A DNA stretch of 64,000 nt from Tetrahymena elliotti 4EA (Eukaryota > Ciliophora > Oligohymenophorea > Hymenostomatida > Tetrahymenidae): positions 88,518 through 152,517 of the forward strand of contig JH720357.1 of the NCBI GenBank assembly GCA_000231825.2, in the 5' to 3' direction. A program made the position numbers and the translations under genes. Under the pieces are notes generated by a model. It saw nothing but the letters and a program-made list of their open reading frames with translations. It was not told where the DNA came from and made no database searches. Positions 46,742 to 59,716 of this stretch are shown here, in pieces; within the stretch, counting starts at the first letter, position 1, and each line of letters starts with the position of its first letter.

Positions 46742-49700
46742 TTTAATTTCTTCGTTTAATAATCTTACGATTTATTAATTATACAAATATATAATTCACT
46801 TTAGATTTTTGAAGCCAACCAACAAATCAAGTTATTTGTCCAAGGATTAATCCTTTAAATCTTAAAAACCCAATCTTTTAATAAAGATTTTTTAGTTTAC
46901 AGTCTAGCAAATAATGCATAGGAAATTAATGATCAAAAATACAGATTCATATAAATTTATTCAATAATAAAACATCATGCAAAATTTACTCGCCCAGATT
47001 TTGTAAGTCAATAAGGAGCGATTCTTCGAATCATAGGCAATTTAAAGGAACCTTATTCAAAGATAAAATAAGTATTATAAACGTAGCATGATAAAATCTA
47101 CTTTTTAAAAATATTTTAAGAATAGAATTTCATCTAAAAAAGATCCTTATTTCTGAACTCATACTTAAAATAATCAGATTTTTTTGTTTAGAAAAAGCAA
47201 CTAATCTTTCACATAAATATTTTGTTGCGAATGAACACATTTATAAATTAGTAGAGATAAAAGCCTTATAATACATTTATATACAATTAAAAAACAAAAT
47301 ATTCCGATTTTTTAACTAGATTTTCTAAACTTATGAACATTTATTCTCCATAAAGTCATAATAGTTGCTAAAAATGATTATTTAGGTATTTACAAAAGTA
47401 AATCTAATTTATCTAATCAGAAAATCAGAAGGAACTATCTTTTGGTAAACAAATTAAAGGGATAAAATTTAAATAATTAGTGTGAAAATTTTTTTATTAT
47501 CTCTTGTTACAAATCATATTGATAAATTAATAAACACCACAGTAAAGCTCATTCAGTCGAATTAACACTTTTAATTTACTTTATATATTTGCAATTACTC
47601 TTTCGATTCTATTGAAGGTATGGTAATTCTTTTATTCAAGAGTAAAGAATAAATTAACTAACTTAAGTAATCTCCACTAATTTATAGATTTGATGCTATT
47701 TATATCATTTATTTTCATTCTTCTGATAAGTACAAATAGCTTTATCCAATAAAATCTTCAAAAAATTCTTACATTCCAAATATTGATTTTTATTATCTTA
47801 ATTAATTATGGATGAACAAAGTAGTTTTTGCATTCTAAAAATACAAAACTAGTCATCAAATCTAAAAAATAGTTTGATTACTAGTTTACAAAAGATTATT
47901 TTTGTATTTCTTTTATCATTTAATATATAATATATCAAAAAGACTATTAACAATATATTGATATTTTCTCAATTAGTATCCCTTTAATGTTAACTTAACA
48001 TTTTTTAATTCTTAAAATCTAACTTAACCTAAGATATTAGCTTTGAAAAATTAAATAAAATACTACAATAGATAAAATGTGGGAAATGAAAAAAGAAATT
48101 AGGAAGAAAATAATTGAAATAAATAAAAATATTTTCAAATTGAGAAGTAGATCTTTTGTTATTTTATTCTTAGAAATATTATAACCAATTAAATATATGA
48201 TATAAAATTTATGGTTCTTTATTGAATTATGGCTGAAAGAAATTTATTCTATACAAAATTATGGTAAAGAGAGGAATTATGTATTAGACACATCTAAATC
48301 GAATTATAAATAGAGTGGATAAAATAATCAAAAATAAAAAACAAATAATTAGTAATTATTTACGAACAACAAAAGAAAGATTTTTTTTATCTTTATTAAA
48401 GCGTCTATTAGAATTAATTACTTTTTACAGTGTAATTCATAGCACATTTTAAGCAATCTATTTACTTAGTCCAAAAATATCTTTGTCACCACAAAAATAA
48501 ATGAATCATTTTGAGAATTCAGAAAATAAAAAAGATCTATTTTATTACTTTCATTTATCTGTTTGTATTATAAGTCATTCTACTTATATAACATATAAAA
48601 AATGAAAAACTTCTTATCAAAAGCACAAAATCTATGTAAAAAAATTTAATAATAACTCAAAAGGAAAATCTGAGAAAAAATAAAAGTAAAAATTAATAAT
48701 TTCTGAATTATTTTTTTGCAAGTGTCTTTAAAATTTATCAAGATAAATACTAAAAATTAGATTTATTTACTATTTCGATCCTTTTGTTTTTCTTTTTCTT
48801 TCAATATTTTGTGTAAAGTTAAATTTTTACAAGAAAAGTAATTTATGTTTCTCAAATTATTTTAATGTTTTATTAATAATTACCTATAATGTAATTTTTG
48901 ATAAAATTCATCATATTTAAAAAATGCTTGCAATTAAATGTTATAAATTCAAATATGATACATCATTTTTTAAATAAATCTCTATCAAATAATTTTATTT
49001 CATTCTAGTTATCTAAATTATGTGCTTAAATCTTCTTAAAATAAGAAAAAAAGAATGGAATTGTTTCCATATGATACAAAAACTAAATTTTTAATTTTTA
49101 TTTTCGAACAACTCAATTTAATCATAAACTATCATCAAGATATAAAATAGAATACATTATAAATAAAATTAAAGTGTTTTTTTATATTAACCTGTAAGAA
49201 ATATTCAGATTTGTTTGTAAAATGAAACTTTAATTAATAGTAAAACTTAAAAACTCTTCTAACTATCATACTAAATTTTTACGTCATGATTGGAATAAAA
49301 AAATCTATTGGATAGAAATACTAATTTTTATTTTTTATTATTTATAATTGGTCTTTTATAAAAATTGAACTTTAAATTTCACAAGTATTTAAAGAATTCA
49401 AGAAAGATTTTTGTTTTAATTCAAATTAATATTTGAATTGAATTCATCATTTCATTTGATCTTCTTTTTTAAAAGCAAAGAGGAGCAATTTATATTAAAT
49501 TTTTTTTAATTTGACTTAATTATTGCAATAAATAAAGTCAATAATCATTTTTATCTACATTTTTAGTGAAAGCACTATACTTTAAGCTGATTTCAAATAA
49601 TTTATTTAAAACTACTTTTTAAATTATTTTCCAGAAGCTAATTTTCAAAAATAAAAAATTGAAACTACTCCACTTATTATCAAAATTCTTTAATTAAATT

Positions 49701-50693
49701 AAAACCTTTCTTTGGAACTAAATAAATGAAGATATATATCTATCACTCTACTTAATGATGGAAATAAATAATTAAATAATTTTTTAATTGAAATTAACTT
49801 AATAAATATTCCTTTTGCTACTATTTTTTCTTTTTTGTATAACTTCATTTTTTGTGATACAAAAAGAAAATCTATAAATTAAATAATTTTTTTTAATTTA
49901 AATTGCAAATGCTAAAGTATAAAATTTATTTTAGTTATTTTATAAAACAAGTATGCTTTGAGAAAAATAAAAATTTTTGAATCATAATTTTTCAATTCTT
50001 TTTTTTAAACTATTTTTGGATTTGATCTAGTTTTTCAAGATTTAATGGACTAAATATTAATTCATTTGAAATTCCAAATGAGAGAAAAAAATAGATTTAT
50101 GTTGAGCTCCTTAATCATTGATTTTATTATTTTAGTAAATACTTGTTATTCCATAAACAAAGCCTTTACTAATTTTTGAAAAAGATAGTTTGAAATAATA
50201 AAAATTGTATTTTTATTTAAGTGCCTGGAAAATTATTTGTTTTAAAATAAAGATAACTTTTCTTTACAAAAAAAACCATTTTTTTATTGTTTTGTTGTTT
50301 TTTCAAGAGAATATTTTAGGAGAAAAAATGAACATAAATAAGTAATAATGAAATAATTTTAAGTATTAAAATGATAAACATTTATTAAATTAAATTTGAA
50401 AATCTGAGATAATTTATTAGTTGCTTTGTTATTAAAAAAAATAATAATAGTGAAGATGATAAGTAAGTAATTCAAATTGAGTGGACAATAGATAATACGG
50501 TGAGTATTATATTGAATATCTTTTGAGGTTAATAATTAAATAGAATTTTGTTATAAGATTAAAACACATAAATTAGCTCTATCTAGATAGTAAGCGTTGA
50601 TTATATTATTTGATAAATTACAAAATTAGTAAGAATTTGTTTAGTTAAGAGAGATATAATAATTAATCTTAAATTAAATTGATTGAAAAAAAA
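46742..50693. other. Long intergenic region
   Basis: Nearly 4 kb with very high AT content. Apart from one weak open frame (listed separately) no coding signal, RNA gene or repeat array stands out. Confidence 0.5.
48077..48514 (+). CDS. Weak open frame, probably not a gene
   Basis: A ciliate-code frame of 145 residues (MWEMKKEIRKKIIEINKN...) without TGA. In DNA this AT-rich, with one stop codon, frames of such length arise by chance with a probability of very roughly one in ten per start. Composition is dominated by Lys, Ile, Asn and Phe, as in noncoding sequence here, and no domain or paralogue is visible. Confidence 0.15.
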
Positions 50694-51464
50694 ATGAATG
50701 AATCAAACTTAGAATAAAAATTGTAGTAAGATCAATCAAGTGGGTAGCTAGAATAATTTTAAAATTAGTAAGACCAAAGTTAAGTTAATAATTAGATTGA
50801 TAAAATTTTTAAGATGAGTGACAAGTTTGATTTTTACACTAAGATAAAAGATTAAAGTTTTAGATCATGGACTCCATTGCTAAACAAATTTTGCGAATCT
50901 AAATAATTAAAAATGAAATTTGCAGAAATAGCAAAAGTGAATATATATTTAAATAATGATGAAAAATCAAGTTATGTATATTCATATAATGCTAATGGAT
51001 CATCTTTATTTGTAAAAAATGAAGAATAATAAATAGAAGTTGCTAAAATAGAGAATGAATAAATATATCTATTAAGAGATACTGGAAAATATGAAAAAAT
51101 TGGATAAATATTTAACTAAGCTTAATGTAAAAAAATTAAAGTTATCGCATGGGGATTAATGCCAAACTCTGTTTTTTAAACTGAGTCTAACAAATTCATT
51201 AATTTTTAAGTGATTCCATGCTGCTTCCCTTTCTATAAAATTATTCAATACTTCCAAAAAGATGAAGTTATCGTAAAAGATAAAAACACAGATAAAATTT
51301 ATTCTACTTACTCAACAAAATCATTAAAAAAGCAAAAATAATCTATATTCTCTTTCACAGAAAATCCATAAAATAATGTCGATAAAATGCTGAGTTTTGT
51401 TGTTGCCATGCAATACATTGAAATAATTTGGTTCAATAAATATTCTTAGTATTTTTAAAAATGA
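50694..51464 (+). CDS. Unrecognised protein, possibly scramblase/LURP-like
   Basis: A single-exon frame of 256 residues starts MNESNLEQKLQQDQ and ends at TGA 51462-51464. The first 40 residues are Gln/Asn-rich. The remainder has alternating strand-like segments (SSYVYSYNANGSSLFVKNEE, QIYLLRDTGKYEKIGQI, KKIKVIAWGLMPNSVF), a paired cysteine in FQVIPCCFPFYKIIQYF, and a hydrophobic C-terminal helix (VDKMLSFVVAMQYIEIIWF). The paired Cys and the terminal helix recall phospholipid scramblases and the related LURP/tubby fold, but overall identity is too weak for a firm call. Composition and even codon use argue that the gene is real; the function is not established. Confidence 0.6.
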
Positions 51465-51540
51465 CATCTCACCTATTTCTTGATATAAAAACTATCAATT
51501 TTCTCATATACCATCTCAATTAAAGTTGTCTTATTAACAA

Positions 51541-51955
51541 TTTAGCCAATTTAATTAATTTTATCTTATCTTCAAATAATAAATATATTAATAATAAATT
51601 CCTTTTTTTAATTATCTTTTCTTTTAATTTCAATTTTCATAGTATTTATATGTTCACTCTATCAATTACTTTATATTCTTAAAAAATAACCCAATTTTTT
51701 TTTTTTTTGTGATTTATTTTACTTTCGAACACCAAAAGATGAAGTTTTATCTAAAAATAATTTAATCAATTTAATTAATATTTAGCTTTTCTTTAAATAG
51801 TAAATATATAAATAATAAATTTCTTTTTTTAGTTATATTTTCTTTTAATTTAAATTTTCAAATTATTTTTATGTCCTACTTTTTTTTCTTAAAAATAACC
51901 CAATTTATTTTGTGATTTATTTTACTTAGTAGAACTAAAAGATGATGTTTTATTT
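51541..51955. repeat. Two diverged tandem copies of a ~210-bp unit
   Basis: 51541-51750 and 51761-51955 share the same order of words: a CAATTTAATTAAT segment, AAATAATAAAT, CTTTTCTTTTAATTT, AAAATAACCCAATTT, GTGATTTATTTTACTT and AAAAGATGA. The element TGATTTATTTTA with flanking sequence recurs again at about 53460-53510, so this is part of a wider local repeat family. Confidence 0.7.
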
Positions 51956-52130
51956 TATAATTTTAAGTTCTAATGATTTAATAAATCTCCTCTTTAAGTT
52001 TTTATTTGATAAGATACTTAAAAATTGAATCAATTTGAATAGAGGTTCAATTTCAACTGAGTTTGTCAATCTAATAAATTTTGTGTAAAGTTTTTTACAT
52101 CCTATTTAACAGTAAATGACAATCAATCAA
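51956..52130. repeat. Dispersed repeat, copy related to 53505-53680
   Basis: Shares with 53505-53680 the ordered words TAAGT(T)CTAATGATT, TTTAAGTTTTTATTT, a partly matching GTTCAATTTCA(A)CTGAGTTT segment and GTCAATC. Divergence is high but the order is kept. Confidence 0.55.
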
Positions 52131-52729
52131 TAATTTGAAAATTGAGGATTTAAAAATTTTGATTGCAAAGAAAAAAGATAATTTTTTCTTTCTATTTTTA
52201 CTAAATTATTTAATTTGGTGATATTATTTATTGGATCTAAAAATAGCATAAACTAACAGCTTTCAGTCTTAATTTTTCTTTGATAAATATTATAATTTCA
52301 TTTTATTTTAGCATATTTTGAATAAAAAAACAATAAATTTAATTTAAGTCTATTTTAAAGATTTTTGAGATTAATTTAAGTTATTTAATCATTTCCTTAA
52401 ATTTAAATTTTTCTTTGAAATTTCCAAAAATAATATCAATTTGTCTTTATTATTTTATTTATGGTAAACAAATTTATGTTATTATTTTAAATAAAATAAT
52501 AAAAATTGTTGAAAACTGAAACAATTTAATTAAATGAAAACTTAAAATCAACTGATTTAATATCATGAGAAATTTTATGGAAGTTATTTAAGTCAAAGAA
52601 ATTCTATTGGCAAATGATGCAAATATTTATTATAAAAAATAAAGTTAATTTTCTCATGATTTTTACACAAAAAATTGATTGCAATAAATAAAAAAGGATA
52701 GTCTTAATACTTTGAGAATTATTTCTCTT

Positions 52730-53190
52730 ACTGTGAGTTACTGTGAATGAGCTGACAATTTAATACAAATGAGGTGGACCATCTCCAATTCCTTACTGCT
52801 TAAAAGATATTTGCTAACTCAAAAAGATAAGTATAGTGTATTAGGATTGAATGATAATAGTTGTAAGTTATTATCTGAATGTAAAATAAATATTGTTGAT
52901 ACTCTTCAGATATAGAAAAAACTTGTAAATCTAATTTTTAGAGTGATAAATGCTAAAAAGTTGATTGTATGGTCAGTGATAAAGAAATTGCCATTAAGAT
53001 TGGTACTTTTGATGAATGTACAAAAACATTAATTGCTAAGTCAGATTAGAAAGTAAGTGCCTTCCTAAAAAATATGTATGCTACTTTATAATTTTAATCC
53101 ATAACTATATGAAAAATAAGAAAAAAGACCTTTTATATGCTAGAAAGATATTGAATACCCTGCTGATTTTGAGTCATAATAATGAGCAAT
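52730..53190 (+). pseudogene. Degraded or multi-exon Cys-rich fragment, end of a C-type-lectin-like domain?
   Basis: Short segments in different frames have protein-like composition unlike the surrounding spacer: GGPSPIPYCLKDICQL (about 52770-52820), KTCKSNFQSDKCQKVDCM followed by DKEIAIKIGTFDECTK (about 52917-53030), and RPFICQKDIEYPADFE (about 53125-53180). The last one looks like the typical C-terminal end of a C-type lectin domain. Splice-like sites exist between some segments, but I could not build one continuous frame and no start codon is evident. Either a decayed gene or a small gene with unusual introns. Confidence 0.3.
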
Positions 53191-53999
53191 TATTTGTAGT
53201 TGTTTTGAAAAGGTAAGTTATTCATGACTAACTAATCCTGCTAGTAAATATTAATATACAAGTCATTACACTTACTATAAGTTTTATATGTAAAACAAAA
53301 GAATTTGATGATACAATCATCTAATTGAAGTCCTATTCTACATTTCTTATTTTAACTGGTTGAATATTATATTAAATTTTTTTTTGTGAAATATAATAAT
53401 TGATTCTTTTATTGTTTGTTGTTCATTTTTTAAAAATTAATTCTACCCACATTTATTTGTTGATTTATTTTAACAAAAAGTGATTGAAGTTATATTTCAT
53501 AATTTTAAAAATGCTTTAAGTCTAATGATTGAATTAATCTCATCTTTAAGTTTTATTTCTCTAAAAACTATCATGAAAACTGTATAAAAATTGAAAAAGT
53601 TTTTAATAAGCTGCCATGTTGAATTTCAGCTAAGTTTATCAATCAATCACATTTAGTTAGTGGATAGTTTTTAGTCAAATAATTTGAATTTAATAAAAAT
53701 AATCACTAATTTGCAAATTGCGAAAATTAATAATTTTACCCATAATCTTTCTTTTTTCATTATTTGTAATAATCAAAATTTATTAAAAAAAAACTAAATT
53801 AATTTAAACCAATTTTAAAATTTGTTTTATTAACCTTAACTATTTTATCTCCTGCCAATGATAAAATTTTATTTTGTATTTTAATTGACTTGAATAACCT
53901 CACTTATTTGCTTTAAGTTCTCAAAAAATAATGTAAATTTGAATAAACTTTTTAAAACATTTTAAAATCTAATTATTATTTTTGACAAGTAAATTTAAG

Positions 54000-54200
54000 T
54001 TATTATTCTAATATCCATGAGAGGAGAGGGGCATAATTTCAAATGATTTAATAAAATCAGAACTTTTGTGAACAAAATATGCAAATTTAGATTATTTTTA
54101 CTTAAGTTTATTAATATCAAAATGACTGTATTTCTTAAGGAAAAACAGAAGTGACAAATTAATATTTTCAAATCAATTAGAAAGATTGGTTTTTGTATTT
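54000..54200. repeat. Dispersed repeat, copies at ~54000-54200, ~54655-54850 and partly ~55225-55270
   Basis: Two long copies share GAGAAGAG/GAGAGG-like starts, AGCATAATTT, a segment around ATTTAAGTTTATTAATAT, TGATTGTATTTCT, and GATTAATATTTT(T)AAA followed by an AAGAAA end. A third, shorter piece is seen near 55225-55270. Offsets of about 650 and 1,100 bp. The repeats lie in a gene-free region. Confidence 0.55.
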
Positions 54201-55247
54201 GCTTTTCCATATTCTAATTTATTAAAAAATTTACAAAAAATTTAGCTTGTATTTGCAAAATGTAACAACAAATTTGGTTTAGAAATTTTATCGAAGCTCA
54301 TGGGATAATTGATAATTTGAGAAAAGATATTATTTACTCTTTTTCTTTTATTCTTAAAAATAATAATTTTGTTATTAAATTTTATTTAAATCTAAATAAG
54401 GCACTCATTTTCAGCCTATGAAAGCTATTTTTATGATAAATAAATCTCATTTATTTTATCACTTCTTGAGAATTTAATTTGAATTTGTATCTAATTTAGT
54501 TACAGCTCCATTTGCTTGCTTAAAATTCTCATAAAATAGTATTAGTTTGTATACATTTTAAAAATATTTTAAGATCAATTAATTAATCAAACCAAATAAG
54601 TTTACTTTTATTTGAAAATCAATTATGAAAATGAATGATAGCTTAATCATTTAAAAAAAAGAAGAGAAGAGCATAATTTTAACCGATATAATCAAATGAG
54701 AAATTTTATGAATGATATTTAGATAAGTGAAATCTCTTACTCAAATAAAGAGTATTTTTATTTAAGTTTATTAATATGATAAATGATTGTATTTCTAAGA
54801 GAAAAATCGGAATGAAAGATTAATATTTTTAAACAAGTAAGAAATAAGGCTTAAGAATTTATTATCCCTTTACAAATCCTACACAAGATTATAATATAAA
54901 TTAATAATCTTTTTCAAAGACATTTTTTTTATTAAAAATATTATCAAAATTGTTATCAATATTAAACTAAAATTTTATTAAGAAATAAATAGCAAATAAA
55001 ATAAAATAAACTAAATAATAATTTAAAATTTATATTAAAAGATAGTAAGCAAGTTATTGTTGTTAGTTAGTTAGCTAGTTTTTTAGTAAGACATCTCTAA
55101 ATATAATTCATAGATTAACTATTTTTAATTGCATGTAAGCATCCTGATTTTTTAGTCTCAGACAGCAGTAGCTTTTACTCTTTTTCACAGAGTAGTTTAT
55201 CACTGAATGATTGTGGAAAATTTGAAATGATAAATTAATTTTTTAAA

Positions 55248-56277
55248 TCAGTTAGAAAGAAGATTTTTGAAATCTTCATATTTAACTTCAGTAGTAGCAG
55301 GAGATAATTCTTTGACCAGTCTCTGTTAATATTAAATATATAGAAATATATTATCATAAATAATTTGGAATTATATTCATATTTATACTATTAAATTAAT
55401 TAATTATTCTTATTCTCATATTAAAATATTCTCATTTATTTTATTGTAAATAAGATAAAAATCTTTTTGGTTGGTGTTATTTCTTTGTTATAAAATTAAA
55501 TGCTAACTTAATGTTTTTTAACAATCAATTATAATTTCATTTAATTACATTTAAATCTATTGTTAAGCTAAAATCTGATGAGATGACTTCTTAGAGAAGT
55601 TTTCTATCAATGCTACCTGATTTGTCTTCATTTCCTTTTATGTTATTTTATATAAATTTTATTCCTTGTTAATATAAGGCAATTTCGATAACTAAATAAA
55701 TTAAGCTTTTTTGAAAGTTTTACCTCCAAGTGCTACAAAAGCTAAAACTAATTAATATTTTAAAAAAACAATGAATAAATGATAAAAAAAATAATGCGAA
55801 ATAAATCTACTTATGTCTTCTTCATCACTATTTTGTTATAATTATTTGTAGTATGCGATTACAGTTAAAAAATCATCAAAAGCTACATTTTTTAATCAAT
55901 GAATTGAATATATTATTTTGAAATAGATCAAAAATAATATTTGAAAATTTAAGTTTTTCTTAAAACAAATGAAAGATTTTACAAATCGCTCCTTTTCCTG
56001 TTTAATCTACTTCATTTATCATCTTTATTAACTCTTCTTCTTAAGGAGATTATCCCATTTCTATGATTTAATTGAATAATTGTTTTTAATTATGCTATAA
56101 TATATTCTTAACTTTTATAATATTTATACCTTCAAGTACTTTTCTAAGCTCCTCTTTTTCTATGAATTTGGAGCCATTTTTATCAAAGGCTGTAAAAGCT
56201 TCTTGGCACTTATCTATTTCTTTTTTAGTGAGAATATTGACATCAACGTTCCTTAATTGCTTGAGTGAAAGACTCAT
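55248..56277 (-). CDS. Calmodulin-like EF-hand protein, DRC8/EFCAB2-like
   Basis: Six exons (56130-56277, 55983-56060, 55811-55882, 55724-55741, 55549-55634, 55248-55322) join to 158 residues; one exon is only 18 nt. EF-hand 1 is FDKNGSKFIEKEEL (Ca ligands D, N, S, E present). EF-hand 2 is MINEVDQTGKGAISFDDFL, also well formed apart from T at one ligand. The third, NEDKSGSIDRKLL, lies in the block FVALGGNEDKSGSI, a phrase typical of axonemal EF-hand proteins related to dynein regulatory complex subunit 8. The last repeat (RLVKELSPATTEVKYEDFKN) has lost calcium ligands. The start at MSLSLKQLRN (56277) was preferred over MRNFQ at 56322. A role in the ciliary axoneme is inferred from family resemblance. 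Confidence 0.87.
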
Positions 56278-57814
56278 GAAAAATAGCTTGATATAATAAT
56301 TAATAATTTGGAAATTGCGCAAGTTAATTCGTATTAATAATAATAAATCTAACTAACTAATTAATTAATAAGTAAAAAAAAAGCTGATCAAAAGTACTCA
56401 AGTGATCAATGTTTGACTAATATTGTTTAAAAGTAAAACAAATTAAATTTTATATAGTTCTATCAATTAATCCAGAAAAAAAAATTAAGTAATAATAAAA
56501 TTTACAATTTTTTAATTAGTAATATAAAGTAAAATTTGTGGCTACTTTCTTTAATATTCTTAGAAATAAAAAAGTGATGAGTAGCACGAAAAAATAAAAG
56601 ATAGTAGATCACTTTTCTCTTTTTTTTTAACTTAGTTATGCTTACGTCAATTAAGTCATATTAGTTTGCAAAGGTTGCTTTGTTATTATAATAAATATAT
56701 TCATATTTTACAAATTTATAAATGGTAAAAATAGTAGAAATGAAATTGAAATATAACAGGAGAATTTTATCCAAGTCAAATTATATAAATAAATTGTAAA
56801 TTCTTCTTTGACATTTCACCACAGCTATTCACGTTTTTTGACGTTTTTTCATTCAAAATATGTTTTTAAATTAATTAAAGTACTACTGAAGATATTTAAG
56901 TTATTTTAAAGATATCACCTTCTTTAAGTTGAATTAGAAGCCTATTTTCATTTTCGATTTTTTAATTGGAAAAATTTATGGATTTAGATAATAATTACAA
57001 ATGTGGTTTGAATGTTTTATGAGTGGCTGCGAAAATTATGAAATTACATTATAAATTTGAAGAATAAATATTGGAGGAACATCAAACAAAATGATGTTTA
57101 ATTAAACTTGAAGGCTTTATTAAAAAATTGTTTCCGGTGTTTTTGTTAATCTGTGTTAATCAATCAATAATGAATGATATATGTGTGATCAATATAAAGA
57201 GTAATTATAAAGATCAAAATATCACTATTGTTTAAGATAGATATCAGCAAAATATGCTAAATGAATGAATAGACCAATGAATTGAAATAAACCAGCTAGT
57301 TAGCTCTAGAGTTATATGTTTTCTATGAACAAAAGTTTGTTCGACTTTCAATAAGTTATTATGTATGTATTTAAAAATAATTATAAACAAATTTTAGTGA
57401 GTTAGAAAAATTATTTAAAAAAGAATCTATCTAAATCATAAAAACAAAATAGGAAGGCATTCAAAAATACATCTAATTTAATTTAACAAGCAAATTTCAT
57501 ATTAATTTTAAAGAAAACAGTAAACTAAATAGTCACTTAAATATTTGCATACAAGTCACCTAGCAGCAATCAATTGTTGATCTATTTTAAATTCTTAAAT
57601 AAAACAGTTATTCCTACAGTTCCTATTAGTCTCTCTTGATTAAGAATAAAAGATTTTTGGAGAATCATTTCAAATTTGAGGGTTTTTAAATCTGACTTTA
57701 TCAAAAAACCAACATTCATATATAGTGATCTGAATATTTTGTAACAGGATTCACTTTTAATAAAGCAGTCATTTGTAGTAAAATCTTAAAGAAATATAGG
57801 AAAAAGAGTAAGAA
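56278..57814. other. Divergent intergenic region
   Basis: About 1.5 kb without recognised genes, between the EF-hand gene (minus) and a small plus-strand gene. Confidence 0.5.
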
Positions 57815-58171
57815 ATGTCAAATATAGATCATTAGCCTAGCAGCTAAATAGAACTCTAGAATAAAAATAACGATAAACAAGAAGCAAGCACAATAGCAGA
57901 TCATAATAATTCATTTAAATTAGAAGAGAAAAATAACTATACATCAGAGATATCTAAATATAGCTCTAATGGGATTTTAAAGAATTCACCTTCTTATAGG
58001 GATAGGTAGCGTATTGACTCGATTGGATAACCAATTTTAAAGTTTGGCAAGCAACACTAAATATCTTTCAGTGATAATCTTATTGATGTACACATAGTAG
58101 AAAACTGGAAGGAGTATAATGTATTAGATGATGAAGAGTTAGAGTAAAAATGTAATTGTTGGCTTATTTGA
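57815..58171 (+). CDS. Small protein with GILK and RVxF-like motifs, candidate PP1 partner
   Basis: A single-exon frame of 118 residues (MSNIDHQPSSQIELQNK...). The first 55 residues are polar and disordered. NGILKNSPSYRDRQRIDSIG follows, then FGKQHQISFSDNLIDVHIVE and NWKEYN. GILKN resembles the SILK/GILK docking motif of protein phosphatase 1 regulators such as inhibitor-2, and HQISF fits the loose RVxF consensus downstream of it, in the usual order. The protein ends with a Cys-Trp tail (EQKCNCWLI). No larger domain exists. The PP1 assignment is inference from two short motifs. Confidence 0.65.
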
Positions 58172-59689
58172 AATTTCTTTAATTGTTGAAAGAGCCTTTC
58201 TTCTTTTGAAGACAGCTCTCTTCAATACAATAACACTAACCAAACAATCAGATTATTTATTTATTTAAAAATACAAAGTTTCTATTCAAAAATATGAAGC
58301 AATCGTCAACTACAAAATATCAATGAAAAAAAGAATACTATTTAGCAATAAATATAATATTTTCAAGTCTCCTACTGACAATAAACATATTCAAACAAAG
58401 CAACAAACAAACATTTCTTAGCATTATAACTCTTATTCTTCAACCAATCAATAAATCTTCTCTTTTCTTTAGCATAAACATTAATAATTTTCTATTACTA
58501 AAGTAAAGTAACAATATAGTCACATATTAAAAACTTAGCAAGGACTTATAAAATGTAAATATAGACAGAAGATGCAATAAAAGAATAGAAATTAATCAAA
58601 GCTATTTAATAATTAATTATCTATTATAATATTGAATATTTAATTAATCATTAAACTAAAATAGTAATTTAGATTATCTAGCTTCGGCTATCTAAAAAAT
58701 CTATATTTAGAAACTTTAATTTGAATAAGTCAAAATCTAATTTGCTAAATCAATCACTAAAGTTGTTTAAAAATAACATTTTTAGACGAATTTTAAAGTT
58801 CAGTTCTTGTTTCAGTAAAGAAAAAGGATTACTCAAATATTTAAACATTTCTAAAAGATATTGCTTTATGCTTTAAAATTGCTTTCGATTAATCACTAAG
58901 AATAAAAGAAAGGTTTTTGTAAAATAGTAATTAATAATAAAAATAATAAATAATAAATCTAATTTTGATTAAATAAGAAATTAATAAAATATTTTTGCAA
59001 TTTAGCAAAAAAAAAACAAAACAAATAGTTAACTTAAATTAAAACATAAAATAAAATATTAATAATAAAGCTAAGAAAATAAATTATAAAAACTTGTCCA
59101 AATAAAATAAAACTCAGTTAATCAACAACTAATATAAATAAATAACATATAATTTTTGTGTTTAAGTAATTATAAACCATACATTTAACAAAAATAATTA
59201 ACACGTTTATTTTAAAAATAAACTTTTATTTATTCATAAAACTCTAATTACCTACCCATTTCATTTTGTAATATTTTTCATCTTCCTCATTCAACAAATA
59301 TTATTTATCTATTTCATAATTCAACTTTTATTTACAAAAAACAATTTCTCTATCTATATTTCATCTTTATTTTAAAATTAAGTAGTCTTAAACCAGTAAA
59401 AAAAATAATTTTTTCATTTAAAACAAGCAAAATTTTTATGTTGACTAGTCGAAATTCTACTCATAAAATTTTTTATCTATTAATTATTTATAAAAAAATC
59501 GATTTATCTAATTATAGCTCCAAATACTTTTTAAGAATTCAAAAAAAAACTAACGATAATTTTATCAAATAAATTTTTTAATTTAATAATCAAATTTGTA
59601 TAATAATGATTTTTTTTACATGAATAAATCAATTTATTAATAATTTCAAAACATAATTAAGCTATGATGGATGGGACTGGGCCATACAA
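58172..59689. other. Intergenic region
   Basis: About 1.5 kb, AT-rich, without recognised coding or RNA features. Confidence 0.5.
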
Positions 59690-59716
59690 AGGTTCAAATA
59701 CTCTCTGAGTTATTTT
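59690..59716 (+). pseudogene. tRNA 3'-half relic
   Basis: AAGGTTCAAATACTCTCTGAG followed by TTATTTT matches the T-arm, 3' acceptor strand and T-run of the intact gene at 60279-60374 with four differences. The box B core is changed (GGTTCAAATA). The 5' half is not recognisable. Confidence 0.55.

Noticed and set aside
56278..56322. Upstream start MRNFQIINYYIKLFF for the EF-hand protein
   Set aside because: The extra 15 residues are AT-rich and UTR-like, and calmodulin-like relatives begin near MSLSLKQ.
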